Positions 1-13,907 of a DNA stretch of 64,000 nucleotides are shown here, one piece after another. The translations under genes were made by a program, and so were the position numbers. The DNA lies in assembly GCF_000189635.1 (NCBI RefSeq), contig NW_002476422.1:62001-126000 (forward strand), written 5' to 3'. The notes under the pieces were generated by a model. It was not told the origin of the DNA. It worked only from the letters and a program-made list of their open reading frames with translations, and did not search any database. How positions within the stretch are numbered: the first letter of the stretch is position 1; every line of letters begins with the position of its first letter. The DNA is from Tetrahymena thermophila SB210. Taxonomy: Eukaryota; Ciliophora; Oligohymenophorea; Hymenostomatida; Tetrahymenidae.

Positions 1-1986
1 AAATTTTATCTATCTATTTGTATGATAATTTGAAAGAATTAATTATTTTTTGAAATTTTTCTAATTATTTTTGTAAAAAAAATATTTTTCATTAAAAAAT
101 TTTAATTTTAAATAATTTTAATGTAAATTTTATTCTTGTAAATTTATTTTATTTTTTAATAATAAAAGAAATAAGTTGGTATAAAATTTTCAGATATTAT
201 TTTATTTTTTAAAGCTGAAAAATAAGATAGATTGATAGAGTTTAATACTAGTTAATTTCTTTGTAAAGACCTTTTATTAATGAATTAATTAAGCTATTTT
301 ATTATTTTATCATGATAAATTATATTTAACTAATTTAAATCTTAATGATATTATACTTCTTATATATTTATAATAGATTATAATATTCTTTTTAATGACT
401 TTTATTTGCAGAAATACAAATATTTTTTTTCTGATTAATCTAAATTTTCGAAAGAAAATAAATAAGATACAAAAGACTTTTGTTTTATAAGCTATTTTAA
501 AATATTTAATTTATTTTTTTTATACCAGAAAAATTTGTTTAAAATGACCTAAGCTTTTGTTAACTACTTGCTTACTTTAAATCTTAAATAGAAAGGAATA
601 CACTACTCTCATAATAATATATAAGGTTTAGATTAATTTAATGGAAGGGAAAATCCTATTTATTTTAAATAATTATAAATGTATATCTACAATAAAGCAA
701 TCTTTGTAAGCAATTCTTTTAAATGGAATAAATCATATGAGTACTTTTTTAAAAGCTAAATAATATGATTGACTGTATTAAAAAACTAATTAATTGGTAT
801 ATTATTTTATATTTTATTCTGTAAATTTATAAAAATTTTAAATTACACTATAAAATTTTAATTTTATCTTATGGGGAAAAGGCTAAAAGTCTAATCCTAT
901 TATATGTGGAGAAAAAGATAAGATGAATTGAAAAATTAATTGATTTATTTGCATCTTAAATTTATAGTAAATGCTTGAATTTTTCTCTTTAAAGGGATCA
1001 TTTCAAAGCAACTACATTACAATATCTTTTGATTGATAATATAGATTAAATAAATTAAGAGTATTGACAATTTATCTTAACTTTTTTCACTATTAATAAC
1101 ACACTCTAATAAAGCTCTTCCCTTTGAGAAATGTATTTATTTCAAAACAAACTACTTTAGTAAAAATAAATGGTATACATATTTATAATTTTGTAGATGG
1201 TATTTTTAATTTTCAAAAAAAATTTAATATAGACACATTAATAATAATATCCTATGACAAATATTATTTAATTTTTTTATATTATAGCTTTTAAATTCGT
1301 CGATTATTTATAATCTATATATTATATTTGCTTTCTAATCCACACTATATTTGCTATAATAAAAATAAAAATATATCTATTTATTACTAGATATAGCCAT
1401 TTTTATGATCAATTTGTATTTATTTTCTTCTAAAAAATACTAAATAAATAAAAAAATTTTTAATATACAGAAAAGAAAAATCTAAGTCAGACAAAAATTT
1501 ATTCAAACCATGAGAAAAAATAGATAAATCATATTTAGGTAAAAGAGCGGTAAAGAAATAAATCAATACTATTTTATTTTTTTATTTTTTTATCTATCTA
1601 ATCTTGCATTAATATTCTTTATTTTTTTTAAGATGCTTTTAGGCGCTTTTTTTTTGAAAACATAAAGCTTGTACATTCTGTATCTTTATTGTAATTGTAA
1701 AAAACATTATTACCTATGTCTTAGAAACTTATATTTTGCTTAAATTCTTATTCGCCATTAAAATGAAAGTATTTTATTATTTTATTCTATTTTGAAAATA
1801 AAAGTGTTTCTGTCAATTCTGAAAATAAAAGTCTTTTATCTATTAATTTGCAAATTGAATGCAAATTTTAAAATCAAAATTTTGTTTTGATTAAAATTTC
1901 TATAAAAAGAGGTAGCAATACTCATTATCTTTATAATAATTTATATTCCTTTAAATACACTAAAAGAAAAAGTAAAAAATAAAGAA
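1..1986. other. AT-rich 5' flank of the first Piwi gene, partly duplicated
   Basis: No gene is visible. From about 171 the sequence is recognisably repeated at about 4780-5990, upstream of the second Piwi gene. Examples are an AAGAAATAAGT-GGTATAAAAT block at 171 and 4780, and a TTTTTTTAAGATGCTTTTA block near 1625 and 5642. So the duplicated unit includes the promoter side. The first copy of the flank is about 600 bp longer (roughly 940-1615 has no counterpart). Confidence 0.6.
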
Positions 1987-4404
1987 ATGCTTTAATAGTT
2001 GCCTAAAAGACCTCCTAAATCTTCAGCTTAAGATATCAGCAAAATATGCAAAAATATTAAGCTGCTCACTAACATGTTTACAATGTAAGTAGAAGCCCCC
2101 TAGTCTTCTGATTCTGATGAACCTCAAGGATTTGTGAACAAAGTTCTTTGCCATTAGTATGATGTTGAATTCTCTCCTAGTATTGCTGAGGACAACAGAA
2201 ATCTAAGATACAAAATCTTTAAAGAAGCACGCAGGAACATTGAATAAATCATTGGAAAATTCTCCTTTTCAGGAAAGTCTCTATTCTCAATGAGAAATCT
2301 TAGCAAAGAAAAGATTAATAAAATCAAGAATATTGATGCAATCAATGTTGATGGACAAAAATTCTCTATCCTATTGAGGTTCACTAAAACTTTTGAAGTG
2401 AATGATGAATCTGCTTAAAATTTAGACAAGACCTCTCCAAACTTCAAAAAAGGTAATCAAGTCACTTAGTTGCTCAATATCATCTTAAAGTCTATCATGC
2501 GTGATGAGAAGTTTTAGGAAATTGGAAAGAATTCTAAGTTCTATAATGTTAACTCTAGGAATGAAATCGTAATCAAAGGCAGAGACGGAAATACTAGTGC
2601 CCTCGAAGCATATAAGGGATTCACTTTCAATGTCACTCCAACCTAAGACAAACTTTACTTAATGGTTGACTACTGCAGCAGAATTATCAGAAAAGAAACT
2701 GCTTTAGAATACTTAAAGAATAACAACAATTAATTGTCTGGTCTTTCAGTAATTACCAAATACAATAATTACCAAACTTACTTAATCGACAGAGTAGATG
2801 GCCAAAAAACACCTAGTTCTACTTTCCTTAACTCCAAAACTAACACCTAAATTAGCTTCGCATAATACTATAAGGAGCGTTATAATATTTAAATCAGAGA
2901 CATGAGATAGCCCTTACTTGTTCACAAAAGAAAATATAGAGAGGCTAATACTAACATCTAAAAGGTTGAGGAAGTTTATTTAATTCCTGAAATATGCAAT
3001 ATGACAGGAATGACAGACGAATAACGTGAGAATTTCCAAGCAATGAAGGAAGTTGCTACTCACACCAAGTTAACTCCTTAAGAAAGATATCAAAATTCTG
3101 TTAACAATTGCAGATTTTTAAGCAGCAAAACAAGCTCCAGTGGAATTAGAATTGATGAAAGAAGCAATTTAATTGACGCTGTTTAATTAAGAGCTCCTAA
3201 AGTCACTCTAGGAGGTAATAAGACTGCTAATACTGATAGAGGTAATTTTGACATGAGAGCTCCTACCTTAGATAAAATCGAGTTTAAGGATTGGACTCTT
3301 ATTTATAACCAAAAAGATGAGAGATCTGTGGATGGTTTCATAGACACTCTTAAGAAGGCTTCCTAGACATATGGAATTACTGTCAACGACCCTTTCTTTT
3401 TCGCCTAAAGAGATTGGAATGCTAATAGTTGGATTAAATCTCTAGATGAGGACTTTTCTAAGAATGACTTACCTTAATTTGTTTTGAGTTTTGGTCAAGC
3501 TTAAAGCGGTTTATATTCTGGTCTGAAGAAATTTTTAACTTCAGAAGCAGGAATTGAATCCTAGCATGTTAATCCAAGATCCCTCCAAAAGAACGGAATG
3601 AGTGTTGCTTCAAAAATTGCTCTGCAAATTGCCTCTAAACTTGGTAGAAGAATCTGGTAAGTTGAAACCCCAACTGGAATTGATAAAAATACCATGATTA
3701 TAGGTATTGAGACCAGCATGAAAAAGATTAAATAGTAGTAGGTTGTAGGTGTTGTTGCTTCCATCGACAAAGACTTTACCAAATACTTTTCTGATGTTGA
3801 AATTAGGAAAGACAATGATACTACTCTCCCTACTCTCTCTAAGATTGTTACCAAAGCCATATAAGCTTATGTTAAAAATACCAAAAGTGTTCCTGCTGAA
3901 GTGATTGTTTACAGATAAGGACTTGGTGAAGGTTAAATTCAATAGAGTTGTAACCTTGAAATTAAGGCCATTTAGAATGGTTTTAGTAACTTCAAGAGCG
4001 ATTTCAATCCACGTTTAGCCTTTTTCTAGGTTAATAGAAAAATTGGACAAAAGTTCTATTAATCACCTTAAGGTGACAAAGGTGAAGTCTCAAATCCTGC
4101 TTCAGGTACTATTGTAGCCTCTTAAGTTGTTTAGAACAACTTCGAATTCTTCATGGCTGCATAAAACTGCAATTCTGGTGTTTGTACACCCACTAAATAC
4201 ACCTGTTTGTACAATAACACTAACTTAAAAGAAGATTAAATCTGGTAATTAACTTACTATCAAACTTTCAATTACTATAACTGGCAAGGACCTGTAAGAG
4301 TACCTGCCGCTATGAAGTACGCAGAAAAACTTGCTAAATTCGTAAGTGACACTATCTAAGAAGCTGCCAACGAAAACTTGACTAACAGTCTTTTCTACTT
4401 GTGA
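1987..4404 (+). CDS. Piwi-clade Argonaute (Twi-type), catalytic residues replaced, copy 1
   Basis: An 805-residue intact single-exon frame with many TAA/TAG (Gln) codons and a TGA stop. The PAZ domain lies at about 195-320 and ends in the typical YYKERYNIQIRDMRQPLLV block. MID follows at about 440-560 (SQHVNP, KIALQIASKLGRRIW) and PIWI at about 560-795. Such proteins bind small RNAs; in Tetrahymena Twi proteins act in DNA elimination and in constitutive small-RNA pathways. The slicer positions are changed: GID becomes GIE (E575), YRDG becomes YRQG (Q644), and the YAH histidine becomes YAE (E780). It should therefore bind RNA but not cleave it (inference). The second copy lies 1.6 kb downstream in the same direction and carries the same replacements. 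Which named Twi gene this is cannot be decided from sequence alone. Confidence 0.93.
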
Positions 4405-5991
4405 GAAAACATCAATTAATATTCAATAATCAATCAATCAATCACTGCTTAAATAATCAATCACATTCAAATCATTTTATTTATTTATTTCCTACTTTTC
4501 TCTTAAAGTGATATGAATGAATGACTGATATTTTAGCGATATATATATTTTATAATTAAATTGATTAAATAATTTACATTTACATACCTTTTCCCATATA
4601 TATTTATATATTTTTCATGTAATTGTATTTTTGCAATTAATTTAATTACCTTAAAAAAATCTATTATTAATTCATATTCAAAATATGCTATTCATTATAC
4701 CTTTAAAATTTTTTAACAAGTGCTATTGCTTTATGATAATTTAAGACCTTACTATCATTTTAAGATTAAGGTATATAAAAGAAATAAGTAGGTATAAAAT
4801 AATTAGATACTATTTTATTTTTTAAAGCTTAAGGATAAGATAGATAAAATTTAATTTTAATTAATTTATTTATAAATTATTTTGTAAAAATATTTTATTT
4901 ATGTGTTAATAAATCTATTTTATTTGATTATTAAGATAAATTATATTTTATTTAATTTAGACCTAAGTGATATTATATTTCTTATACAATTATAATAGAT
5001 TATTAAAATTTCTTTATTACTTTAAATGAGTTATAAACTAATTTTTATTTGCAGAAATACATTAATTTATTTTCATATGAGAAAATAATTTTTAATTAAT
5101 TAAAAAATTAATATAAAATAAGCTGATTAATCTAAATTTTCAAAATTTAATACAAAAGATTTGTGTTTTTTAAGATAATTTAAAAATATTTAATTTATCT
5201 TTTATACAGAAGATTTATTTAAAAAGATCAAAACCAGCCAGAACTAACTACTTGATAACTTCAAATTTAAAATAGAAATGAATATACTAGTCAGATAATA
5301 ATATATATTTTTATATTAACTAATGGAAGGGATAATCCTATATATTGTAAATTATTATAAATGTTATCTAAAATAATACAAACATTATTAGCAATTTTAT
5401 GGAATAAATTATCTGAGTACTTTTTTAAAAGATAAATGGAAAGATTAATTAATTGATATAAAAAATTGGTATATTATTTTATTTTTTATTTGTGAAAATT
5501 AATAAAAAATTTAGATTACTATTCAAATAATTTTAATTATTTCTTCTGTGAAAAGCTTAAAAGCATGATACTATTAAAATGTGGAGAATAAGATTAAATC
5601 AATTATAAAATTAATAAAAATCAAAACTATTTTTTTAATTTTTTTTAAGATGCTTTTAGACTATTTTTTTTGAAAGCATAAAGCTTGTATCTTCTGTATC
5701 TTCATTGTGTTTGTAAAAAAAATTATTGTCCATTTATTAGAAACTTATATTTTGCTGAAATTCTTATTTGCCATTTCAATAAAAAATATAATATTGCTTT
5801 ATTCTATTTTTAAAATAAAAGTGTTTTTCTAATTTTCAAATTAAATTATTTTACTTATTAATTTGCAAAACGAAAGTAAATTTTTTAATCAAAACTTGTT
5901 TCTGATAAAAATTTCTATAAATATTTAATATCTTTTAAGAATTTGTATTCCTTTAAATACACTAAAAGTTAAAATAAATCAAAATCAAAAA
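4405..5991. other. Intergenic DNA between the two Piwi genes
   Basis: It holds the 3' flank of copy 1 (AATCAATCAATC-rich just after the stop, repeated after copy 2 at 8413) and, from about 4780, the duplicated 5' flank of copy 2. No coding potential is seen. Confidence 0.6.
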
Positions 5992-8412
5992 ATGCTTTAA
6001 TAGTTACCTAGTAGACCTCCTATATCATCTACTTAAGAGATCAGCCAAATATGCAAAAATATTAAACTGCTTACAAATATGTTTGCTATGTAAGTAGAAG
6101 CCACCTAGTCTTCTGATTCTGATGGACCTCAAGGCTTTGTTAACAAAGTTGTTTGCTATCAATATGATGTTGTATTCTCTCCTGATATTGCTGAGGACAA
6201 TAGAAATCTAAGATACAAAATCTTTAAAGAAGCACGCAGGAACATTGAATAACTCATCGGAAAATTCTCCTTTTCAGGAATGTCTCTATTCTCAATGAGA
6301 AAACTTAGCTAAGATAAGATTAATAAAATCAAGAATAATATTGATGCAATCATTGTAGACAAACAAAAATACTCTATCCATTTGGTGTTCACAAAAAGCT
6401 TTGAAGTAAATGACGAATCTGCTTAAAATTTAGACAAGACCTCTCCAAACTTCAAAAAAGGTAATCAAGTCACTTAGTTGCTCAATATCATCTTAAAGTC
6501 TATTATGCGTGATGAGAAATTTTTAGAAATCGGAAAGAATTCTAAGTTCTATGAAGTTAACTCTAAAAGTGACATAATTATCAAAAGTAGAGAAGGTTCT
6601 ACTAGTGGTCTCGAAGCCTACAAAGGATTCACTTTCAACGTCACTCCAACCTAAGACAAAATTTACTTAATGGTTGACTACTGCAGTAGAATTATCAGAA
6701 AAGAAACTGCTTTAGAATACTTAAAGAATAACAACAATTAATTATCTGGTCTCTCAGTAATTACCAAATACAATAATTACCAAACTTACTTAATCGATAA
6801 AGTAGATGATAAAAAAACACCTAGTTCTACTTTCCTCAACTCCAAAACTAACATTCAAATTAGCTTCGCCTAATACTACAAGGAACGTTATAATATTTAA
6901 ATTAGAGACATGAAATAACCCTTGCTTGTTCACAAAAGAAAATACAGAGAGGCTAATACTAATATCTAAAAGGTTGAAGAAGTTTATTTAATTCCTGAAT
7001 TATGCAATATGACAGGAATGACAGACGAATAACGTGAGAATTTCCAAGCAATGAAGGAAGTTGCTACTCATACTAAGCTTACTCCTTAAGAAAGATATCA
7101 AAATTCTATTAATAATTGTAGATTTTTAAGCAAAAAAACAAGTTCAAGTGGAATTAAAATTGATGAAAGAAGCAATTTAATAGATGCTGTTTAATTAAGA
7201 ACTCCTAAAGTCACTCTAGGAGGTAATAAGACTGCTAATACTGATAGAGGTAATTTTGACATGAGAACTCCTACCTTAGATAAAATCGAGTTTAAGGATT
7301 GGTCTCTTATTTATAACCAAAAAGATGAGAAATATGTGGATGATTTCGTAGACACTCTTAAGAAGGCTTCCTAGACATATGGAATAATTGTCAACGATCC
7401 TTACTTCTTCGCCGAAAGAGATTCGAATGCTAATAATTGGATTAAATCTCTGGATGAGGACTTTTCCAAAAATGACTTACCTCAATTTGTTTTGAGTTTC
7501 GGTCAAGTTAATTCTGGATTTTACTCTAGTTTAAAGAAATTTTTAACTTCAGAAGCAGGAATAGAATCCCAGCATGTTACTCCAAAATCTCTTCAAAAGA
7601 ACGGAATGAGTGTGGCTTCAAAAATTGCTTTGTAAATTGCCTCTAAGCTTGGTAGAAGAATTTGGTAAGTTGAAACACCTCGTGGAATTGATAAAAATAC
7701 CATGATTATAGGTATTGAGACCAGCATGAAAAAGGTTAAATAGTAGTAGGTTGTAGGTGTTGTTGCTTCCATCGACAAAGACTTTACCAAATACTTTTCT
7801 GATGTTGAAATTAGAAAAGACAATGATACTACTCTCCCTACTCTCTCTAAGATTGTTACCAAAGCCATATAAGCTTATGTTAAAAATACCAAAAGTGTTC
7901 CTGCTGAAGTCATTGTTTACAGATAAGGACTTGGTGAAGGTTAAATTCAATAGAGTTTTAACCTTGAAATTAAGGCCATTTAGAATGGTTTTAGTAACTT
8001 CAAGAACGATTTCAATCCTCATTTAGCCTTTTTCTAGGTTAATAGAAAAATTGGCCAAAAGTTCTATTAATCGCCTTAAGGTGATAAAGTAGAAGTCTCA
8101 AATCCTGCTTCAGGTACTATTGTAGCCTCTTAAGTTGTTTAGAACAACTTCGAATTCTTCATGGCTGCATAACACTGCAATTCTGGTGTTTGTACACCCA
8201 CTAAATACACCTGTTTGTACAACAACACTAACTTAAAAGAAGATTAAATCTGGTAATTAACTTACTATCAAACTTTCAATTACTATAACTGGCAAGGACC
8301 TGTAAGAGTGCCTGCTGCTATGAAGTACGCAGAAAAACTTGCTAAATTCGTAAGTGACACTATCTAAGAAGCAGCCAATGAAAATTTGACTAATAGTCTT
8401 TTCTACTTGTGA
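5992..8412 (+). CDS. Piwi-clade Argonaute (Twi-type), catalytic residues replaced, copy 2
   Basis: An 806-residue intact frame, collinear with copy 1 apart from one extra Asn codon (near 6339) and scattered substitutions. Most differences are in the first 200 residues and in synonymous sites, while MID and PIWI are nearly identical. It has the same PAZ-MID-PIWI order and the same substitutions of the catalytic triad (GIE, YRQG, YAE). Both start with the same MLQQLP residues after an A-rich leader. Conservation of a long open frame in both copies argues that the protein is still used, for example as an RNA-binding but non-slicing Piwi (inference). Small-RNA partner and expression stage cannot be read from the sequence. 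Confidence 0.93.
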
Positions 8413-9866
8413 GAAAACATCAATTAATATTCAATAATCAATCAATTTGTTCAAATAATCTATAATCTAAATCATTTTATTTTATTCATTATTTATTTTT
8501 CTCTTAAAATGAAATGAATGACTGATATAGATAAATCTTGTAATTAAATTGATAAAATAATTTAAATTTGCAAATAATTTTCTCTAATATATTTAAATAT
8601 CTTTTTCATGTATTTGTATTTTTACAATTAATTTAATTACTACTTAAAAAAATTTTTTTTTTTCATTAATTCATATTCCTCTCTAAATATCAAAATATAT
8701 AATTTATTTTATCTTTCTTGTTTTTTAGATTAATATTTGATAATAATCCCTCTCTTTTTTCTAGTAAAATTTAAATTTTTTTGAAGCATCGAATTTAGTA
8801 TGATAAAAATTAATTAAAAGAAAAACTAAAATAAATTTGATTTTATTAGAATTAACAATTTTAATAGCTTTTATTAATTAAATAAAAGCTTTAAGGATAG
8901 ATAAATTCATATTAAAAGTTAAAATCATTAAACTAAATAATTAAAAACTAAAAAAACTAACTGCATTACGCTACACCAAGTCAAACTACACTACAAATTT
9001 TTTTTATTTGCATAAACATGTCCTTTCGTTTTATTTAAAAAAATAGAAAAAAATATATATCAAAAAATGAACTAAAGAAATTTTCATCAAAATATTTTTT
9101 TTAATTTTAAGAATTTGTTGATTTAAATCAAACAAAGAAATGTAATTTTCCCTTATTTTTCAATATATTAAGAATTTAGTTTAATCTACCATTTGAGGTT
9201 TGTAAATATAAACAAATAAATGTCTCTTTCATTTTAAATATTACACTAGTTTATGTCGAATCATTCTACTAAATACTTACTTGTTGCTATCTTAAATAAA
9301 ACAAACATTTAAAAATACTATATATCTTTTTTTTTTATGAACTGACTTAAAAATACTATTTTATTTTTTTTTTAATAATTAATAGGTATTTTACTTTTAT
9401 GTTTAATTAATTGAATCAATTAATTATAATAAATAAAAAAAAACTAATTTTATTGATTAAAATTACTTTGAATTTAAAAAGTACGTATTTTGATTGAAGC
9501 TTTTTTCTCACTTACTTAATTATTTTGATTTAATCTGTTTCTTCTTTATAAATCACTTAAAATAATAGAAATGTATTGAGTAAAAAATTATTTTACAATT
9601 AAAATTAAAACTTAAATTCATAAAAAGACAACAAACATACTTTAGAAAAATTAAATTTTATATATTTATATTTTTAATATTTTTATTTGTATTTACAGCG
9701 AATATTTATTTATAATCAACCTTGGAATTTATTTATTTATTTGTTTATTTTTATATTATGAAATTCTTACTATTTTAATAATTAAGTAAGATTGATAGTG
9801 GAAAATTTTAACACAATCAAAATATTTGAGTGCCAGAAATAAAAAATTAAAAAATATTTTATTCTT
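8413..9866. other. AT-rich intergenic stretch
   Basis: The first 250 bases resemble the 3' flank of Piwi copy 1. The rest is poly-A/poly-T-rich without an open frame of coding character. Confidence 0.6.
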
Positions 9867-12761
9867 TCATTTTTTGTTTGACCCCATATTGGATTGTACT
9901 CTATTAAGGGCTTCTTCATATTTAGCTTTGAGAATAACAAGCTCTTCAAGCTTGCAATCTAATTCTTGGTTAGTTTATAAAATTTCATTTTAATATTTGA
10001 AAGCTTAGCTTGATAGTAAATCATATTTATCAGATTAGCTTTAGTTTCTATAGTGACTGCTATTATTGTTTGTAAATGTACTGATGTTATTATTTTGTTA
10101 AGAGGGGTTTTAGAACTTATCTTATATTGCTGGAGAGATGTTGCTTTAATTCAGAGGATTATAATTCATTGAAGATCCATTGTTATTGTTATTTTGTTAT
10201 TTAGTAGAAACAGCTGATGATTTAGAAGGAGTTTGTTTCATGGCTTTAAGCTTTTCTTAAGTAGGGCTTGAAGATCTTCCTTAAACTTCAGAGTCTTTCA
10301 TGTTTTTGTATGGGGATTAGAAATATGGTAAGTGATTTTCAACTTCGTTTGAATTACTGCTATTGACAAAGGCGTTATTACTGTGTCTAGTTGAATCAAA
10401 TCTTTCGTCTATCATTTAAAGGCACTACTCAAATTACTCACAATCGTTAGAAAATCTATTTTATATTTCTCTAATAAAGCTCTACTTATATTCATCAAAT
10501 TATTAACGAAGAGCTTTAGTTTCCTTCTTTAGTTCTCTATATTTATTCTTCCACACTTCTAATTCATTAGCCTTTTACTTTAAGATACGCATTTCTTCAG
10601 CCATTAGCTTGTTATCTTCAAAAAGTTCTTTGTTTTTAATCAATTCATCATTTAATTCATTCTCTTTTTTAATTATTCTTTCAGTTAATGCTTCACATTT
10701 GATTTCATTGTCTTTGATAATCTTCTATTAAGTGCTTTTACAAGTATAAAAAATTTATTTATTTACTATGAAATATTTTTTTTTAATTTAAAAATAAATT
10801 CCTATTTTAAATTTGTTGAAGCTAATCACTTGCTTAAAAAATAATTTAAAATCTAAGAAATATTTTACTTTAAGTTTTATTGTCTCTCAAGATTAATTTG
10901 GTTTTAAATAGAATCTCTATCTTGTTCTAATTCTTGAATTAGTTGCTGATTGTGCTAAATTTCTTATTATAATCTTTCGATTTCGCTGTGCATTTACTCA
11001 TTTTCTTTTTAGAGGGGAGTTATAGCATTTGTAAATTAATCATTAAAATCTCTTCTGGATTTTTTAATTTTTTCATCGTGGTCTTCTCTTTGCTAGTTGA
11101 TTTCGCTTCTAAGCTATTGTATTTCACTCATTTAATCTTAAATTTGAGATAATAGATTTTCCTTTTCTTTAGATAAAATATTAACTTTTGTGTCTTTGTC
11201 TCTCACTGAGCCTTGTAGTTAGTCAATTACAGTTTGTTAGTCAATAATTGCAGATTAAATTGAGCTAAGTTTCATTTTGGCTTGTTAGGTTTTGCTTTGG
11301 TTTAAAGCTCCATTAGATCTTTTCAAGTTTTAAGAATTCTTCAACTCCTCACCATTAAAGCTCATTTCCCCACTCATTCTTCCTCTAGATTTCTACAAGT
11401 AATTAGAGTTACGAATATTTGAGTTGCTAATTGAATCTAAATATTATCAAATAAAATTTATAATTATAAAATAAATTAATTTCATCAAATAAACTCAATT
11501 TATTTTATTTTTCATCAAATAGAATTTACTTACATTAAAAATTTTAGTATTTTTATTTATTATTTAAAAAATATTTTATTTGGGAGTAAATTATTGTTTG
11601 TAATCAATTTCAATTAAAATTAATTTAATTTTCGTTTGATTTTAAGTTTTTAATAATTTTAATTGATTTTGATGAATTTTAATAAATTCAATTGGGTATC
11701 TATTTATTTACCTGCTATGCTATTAACTTTTTCAAGTTCATTTTATAAATCTTCGTTCTCATTTTGAAGGTCTCTAAGCTGATTAACTATTTCGTTGCTC
11801 TTCTCTAAATTTTCTTGATACATTTTGGTTAACTACATATGCTTTTAATCACTTCTGTTTTATTAGTCATCTTTTTATTGAATTATAGAAATCAATTTCT
11901 TGTTTTCTAACTCAAGGATACTAACTTAATCTTTGAGTTAAGGAATGATCATTAACTACTTAACTAGATCGTCGTTTTATTGACTCTTTGAGTCTATTTT
12001 ACTTTTAAGGTCACTCAATTCCATAGCTTGGTATCTATTGCGATTATCAAGCTCAAGAGCTTGCTTTTTTGCATTAAGCATTTCTAGCTCTATCTTATTC
12101 ATTTCTCCAACTCTTCTTTCTAAGGCCCTTTGTATTTAAATAATTTATTTAAAATTGAAACAAAACAAATAAATAAAATAATTATATGTTTACTTAATTT
12201 TTTCTGCAGAGATCATAAGCTCATTATTAACATTAGAAATAATGCTATTTAGCTTATTTATTTCGACTTGGTAATTATTGAATTGGTTTTACACGTCACT
12301 TCTAAGCTTAGAAACTCTTGTTGGTGAGTAGTTTGTTCCTGGGGGAGGAGTTGAGGCGATGGCTTTAATTAGAGAGCATTTTTCTTTCCATTACTAAAGT
12401 TCTACCTAAACTAGCTCAAAGTTTTTCCTCATTACATCCATTTCATGGCCTAATTATTTAAGATTCTCATTATTAATTGATAAAAGATAAATTTTTTAAT
12501 ACCAAGGAGACAAACTTGATCTAAAGCCTAATTAAAGCGAGTGGGAGCGGATCCATTAATGCTATAGAGAGTCTGAGCTGTTGAAGGAGTAGCTATATGA
12601 ACATTTGTAGTCCTTGGAGGTGTGATCTGAATATAAGAGTTGTTTGGGAACACACTGACTGGCTTGGAATAAGATTGCATTTAAATCGAGTTTTTTTAAG
12701 GAGAAATAACTGGCGAATAAGAACGATTTCTCATAGGAGATGTATCTTGAGTTGTATTCAT
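9867..12761 (-). CDS. Coiled-coil protein, five exons
   Basis: Exons on the minus strand are 12516-12761, 12194-12465, 11712-12127, 10869-11436 and 9867-10734, with GT..AG introns of 50, 66, 275 and 134 bp. Frame is kept across each, giving 789 residues. The first intron (GTTTGT donor) is the least certain. The N-terminus (about 80 residues, MNTTQDTSPMRNRSYSPVIS) is Ser/Pro/Asn-rich and probably disordered. The middle is a long Glu/Gln/Lys/Leu heptad region with blocks such as ELENKKLISIIQQKDD and RLQQEIQHNQQLIQELEQD. A second Ser/Asn-rich linker precedes a short C-terminal coil ending QSNMGSNKK. It looks structural (cytoskeleton or basal-body type), but no specific family is recognised. Confidence 0.78.
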
Positions 12762-13907
12762 TTAATTTTGTTGTTGTTGTTGCGCTTTTGTAAAATTGGA
12801 TATCAGATTTAGTGAAAAATTTGTAGACTACAATAAAATAACTAGCTTATTGAGAAAGACTTTATTTTCTATCTATTTATACTTAACTCTTTATTAAAAT
12901 ATATTTTTGATTTTCTTTTTAATAAGGTTTGTTTGCTATTGCTTTTATTTTTTATACTAATAAATTATTAAGAGAATTTATTGGCTTTTTAAAGCCACTA
13001 ATTAAAAAGAGCTTGGCTATGATTTGCCGAAAAAAGACTAATCAAAAGTAATTAATTATAATTAATTGTGTTTGCTTGATAATTATAAATAGAAGTTTAT
13101 TATTCTTTATAATTTGATAATTAATTAATTTTTATTTTATTTCTTTAGATATCCTTTATTTCGATAATTTTTATTTTCATTAACTATCATTTATTTATCT
13201 AAATTTGCTATAATCAGCCATCACCACCATCACCTAATTCAAATTTGATTCTTAAATAATTTAGTGATTGCTCAACAACTATATATTTATTATATATAAA
13301 CTCTTATAAGATATATTATCACAATTATTTTGAATGTTCAATTTAAAGAAAATATTAACACATTTTTAAGTTCATTTTCGCTCTTTTTCTTCAATATATT
13401 TTTTTTTAATTTCTTTTCTTATTACTATCACTAATCTTAAATTACTTGTTATGATAAACTTATCACATAATTTAAAATTGATTCTTAAATAATTTAGTGA
13501 TTGATCAACAGCTATATAAATCTAATTAATATAATTAAGATTCATCTATTGTTTGTTTATTTATTACAGAAAATGCTAACCAATTTTTATGAATATTTTA
13601 TTTTATAACCCAAATAAATTATTTTATTTTTAAAAAATATTTAAAAAATTTATTATAATCATATCATAATTCTAATAATAAAAAATTAACAATTTCATTT
13701 TTGTTGTTGATGTATAAAATTTGCTTTTAATTGGATTTCTTAATACATACTTTTTTTTTAATGTTCAAAAATAATTTATTAATAAATTAATTTTATAAAT
13801 AATTATCATTGAATAGTTTAAGAAAAAAATGTTTATCTAAAAAAAATAGCAAAGTATGAATAAAATAAATACAATTAAAAAATTTTATTTAAAATGAAAT
13901 AAACTCT
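12762..13907. other. AT-rich intergenic stretch with a repeated motif
   Basis: No gene is visible. A roughly 45-base motif containing ATTCTTAAATAATTTAGTGATT occurs twice, near 13239-13275 and 13478-13515, each followed by a CAACAGCTATATA-like block, as a short local duplication. Confidence 0.5.

Noticed and set aside
3561-3942. Minus-strand open frames opposite the Piwi genes (also at 7593-8022)
   Set aside because: They are antisense shadows of well-conserved PIWI-domain coding sequence and appear in both copies only because the genes are duplicated.
12597-12812. Plus-strand frame across the start of the coiled-coil gene
   Set aside because: The opposite strand carries a long multi-exon gene with consistent splicing; the plus-strand frame runs over its first exon.
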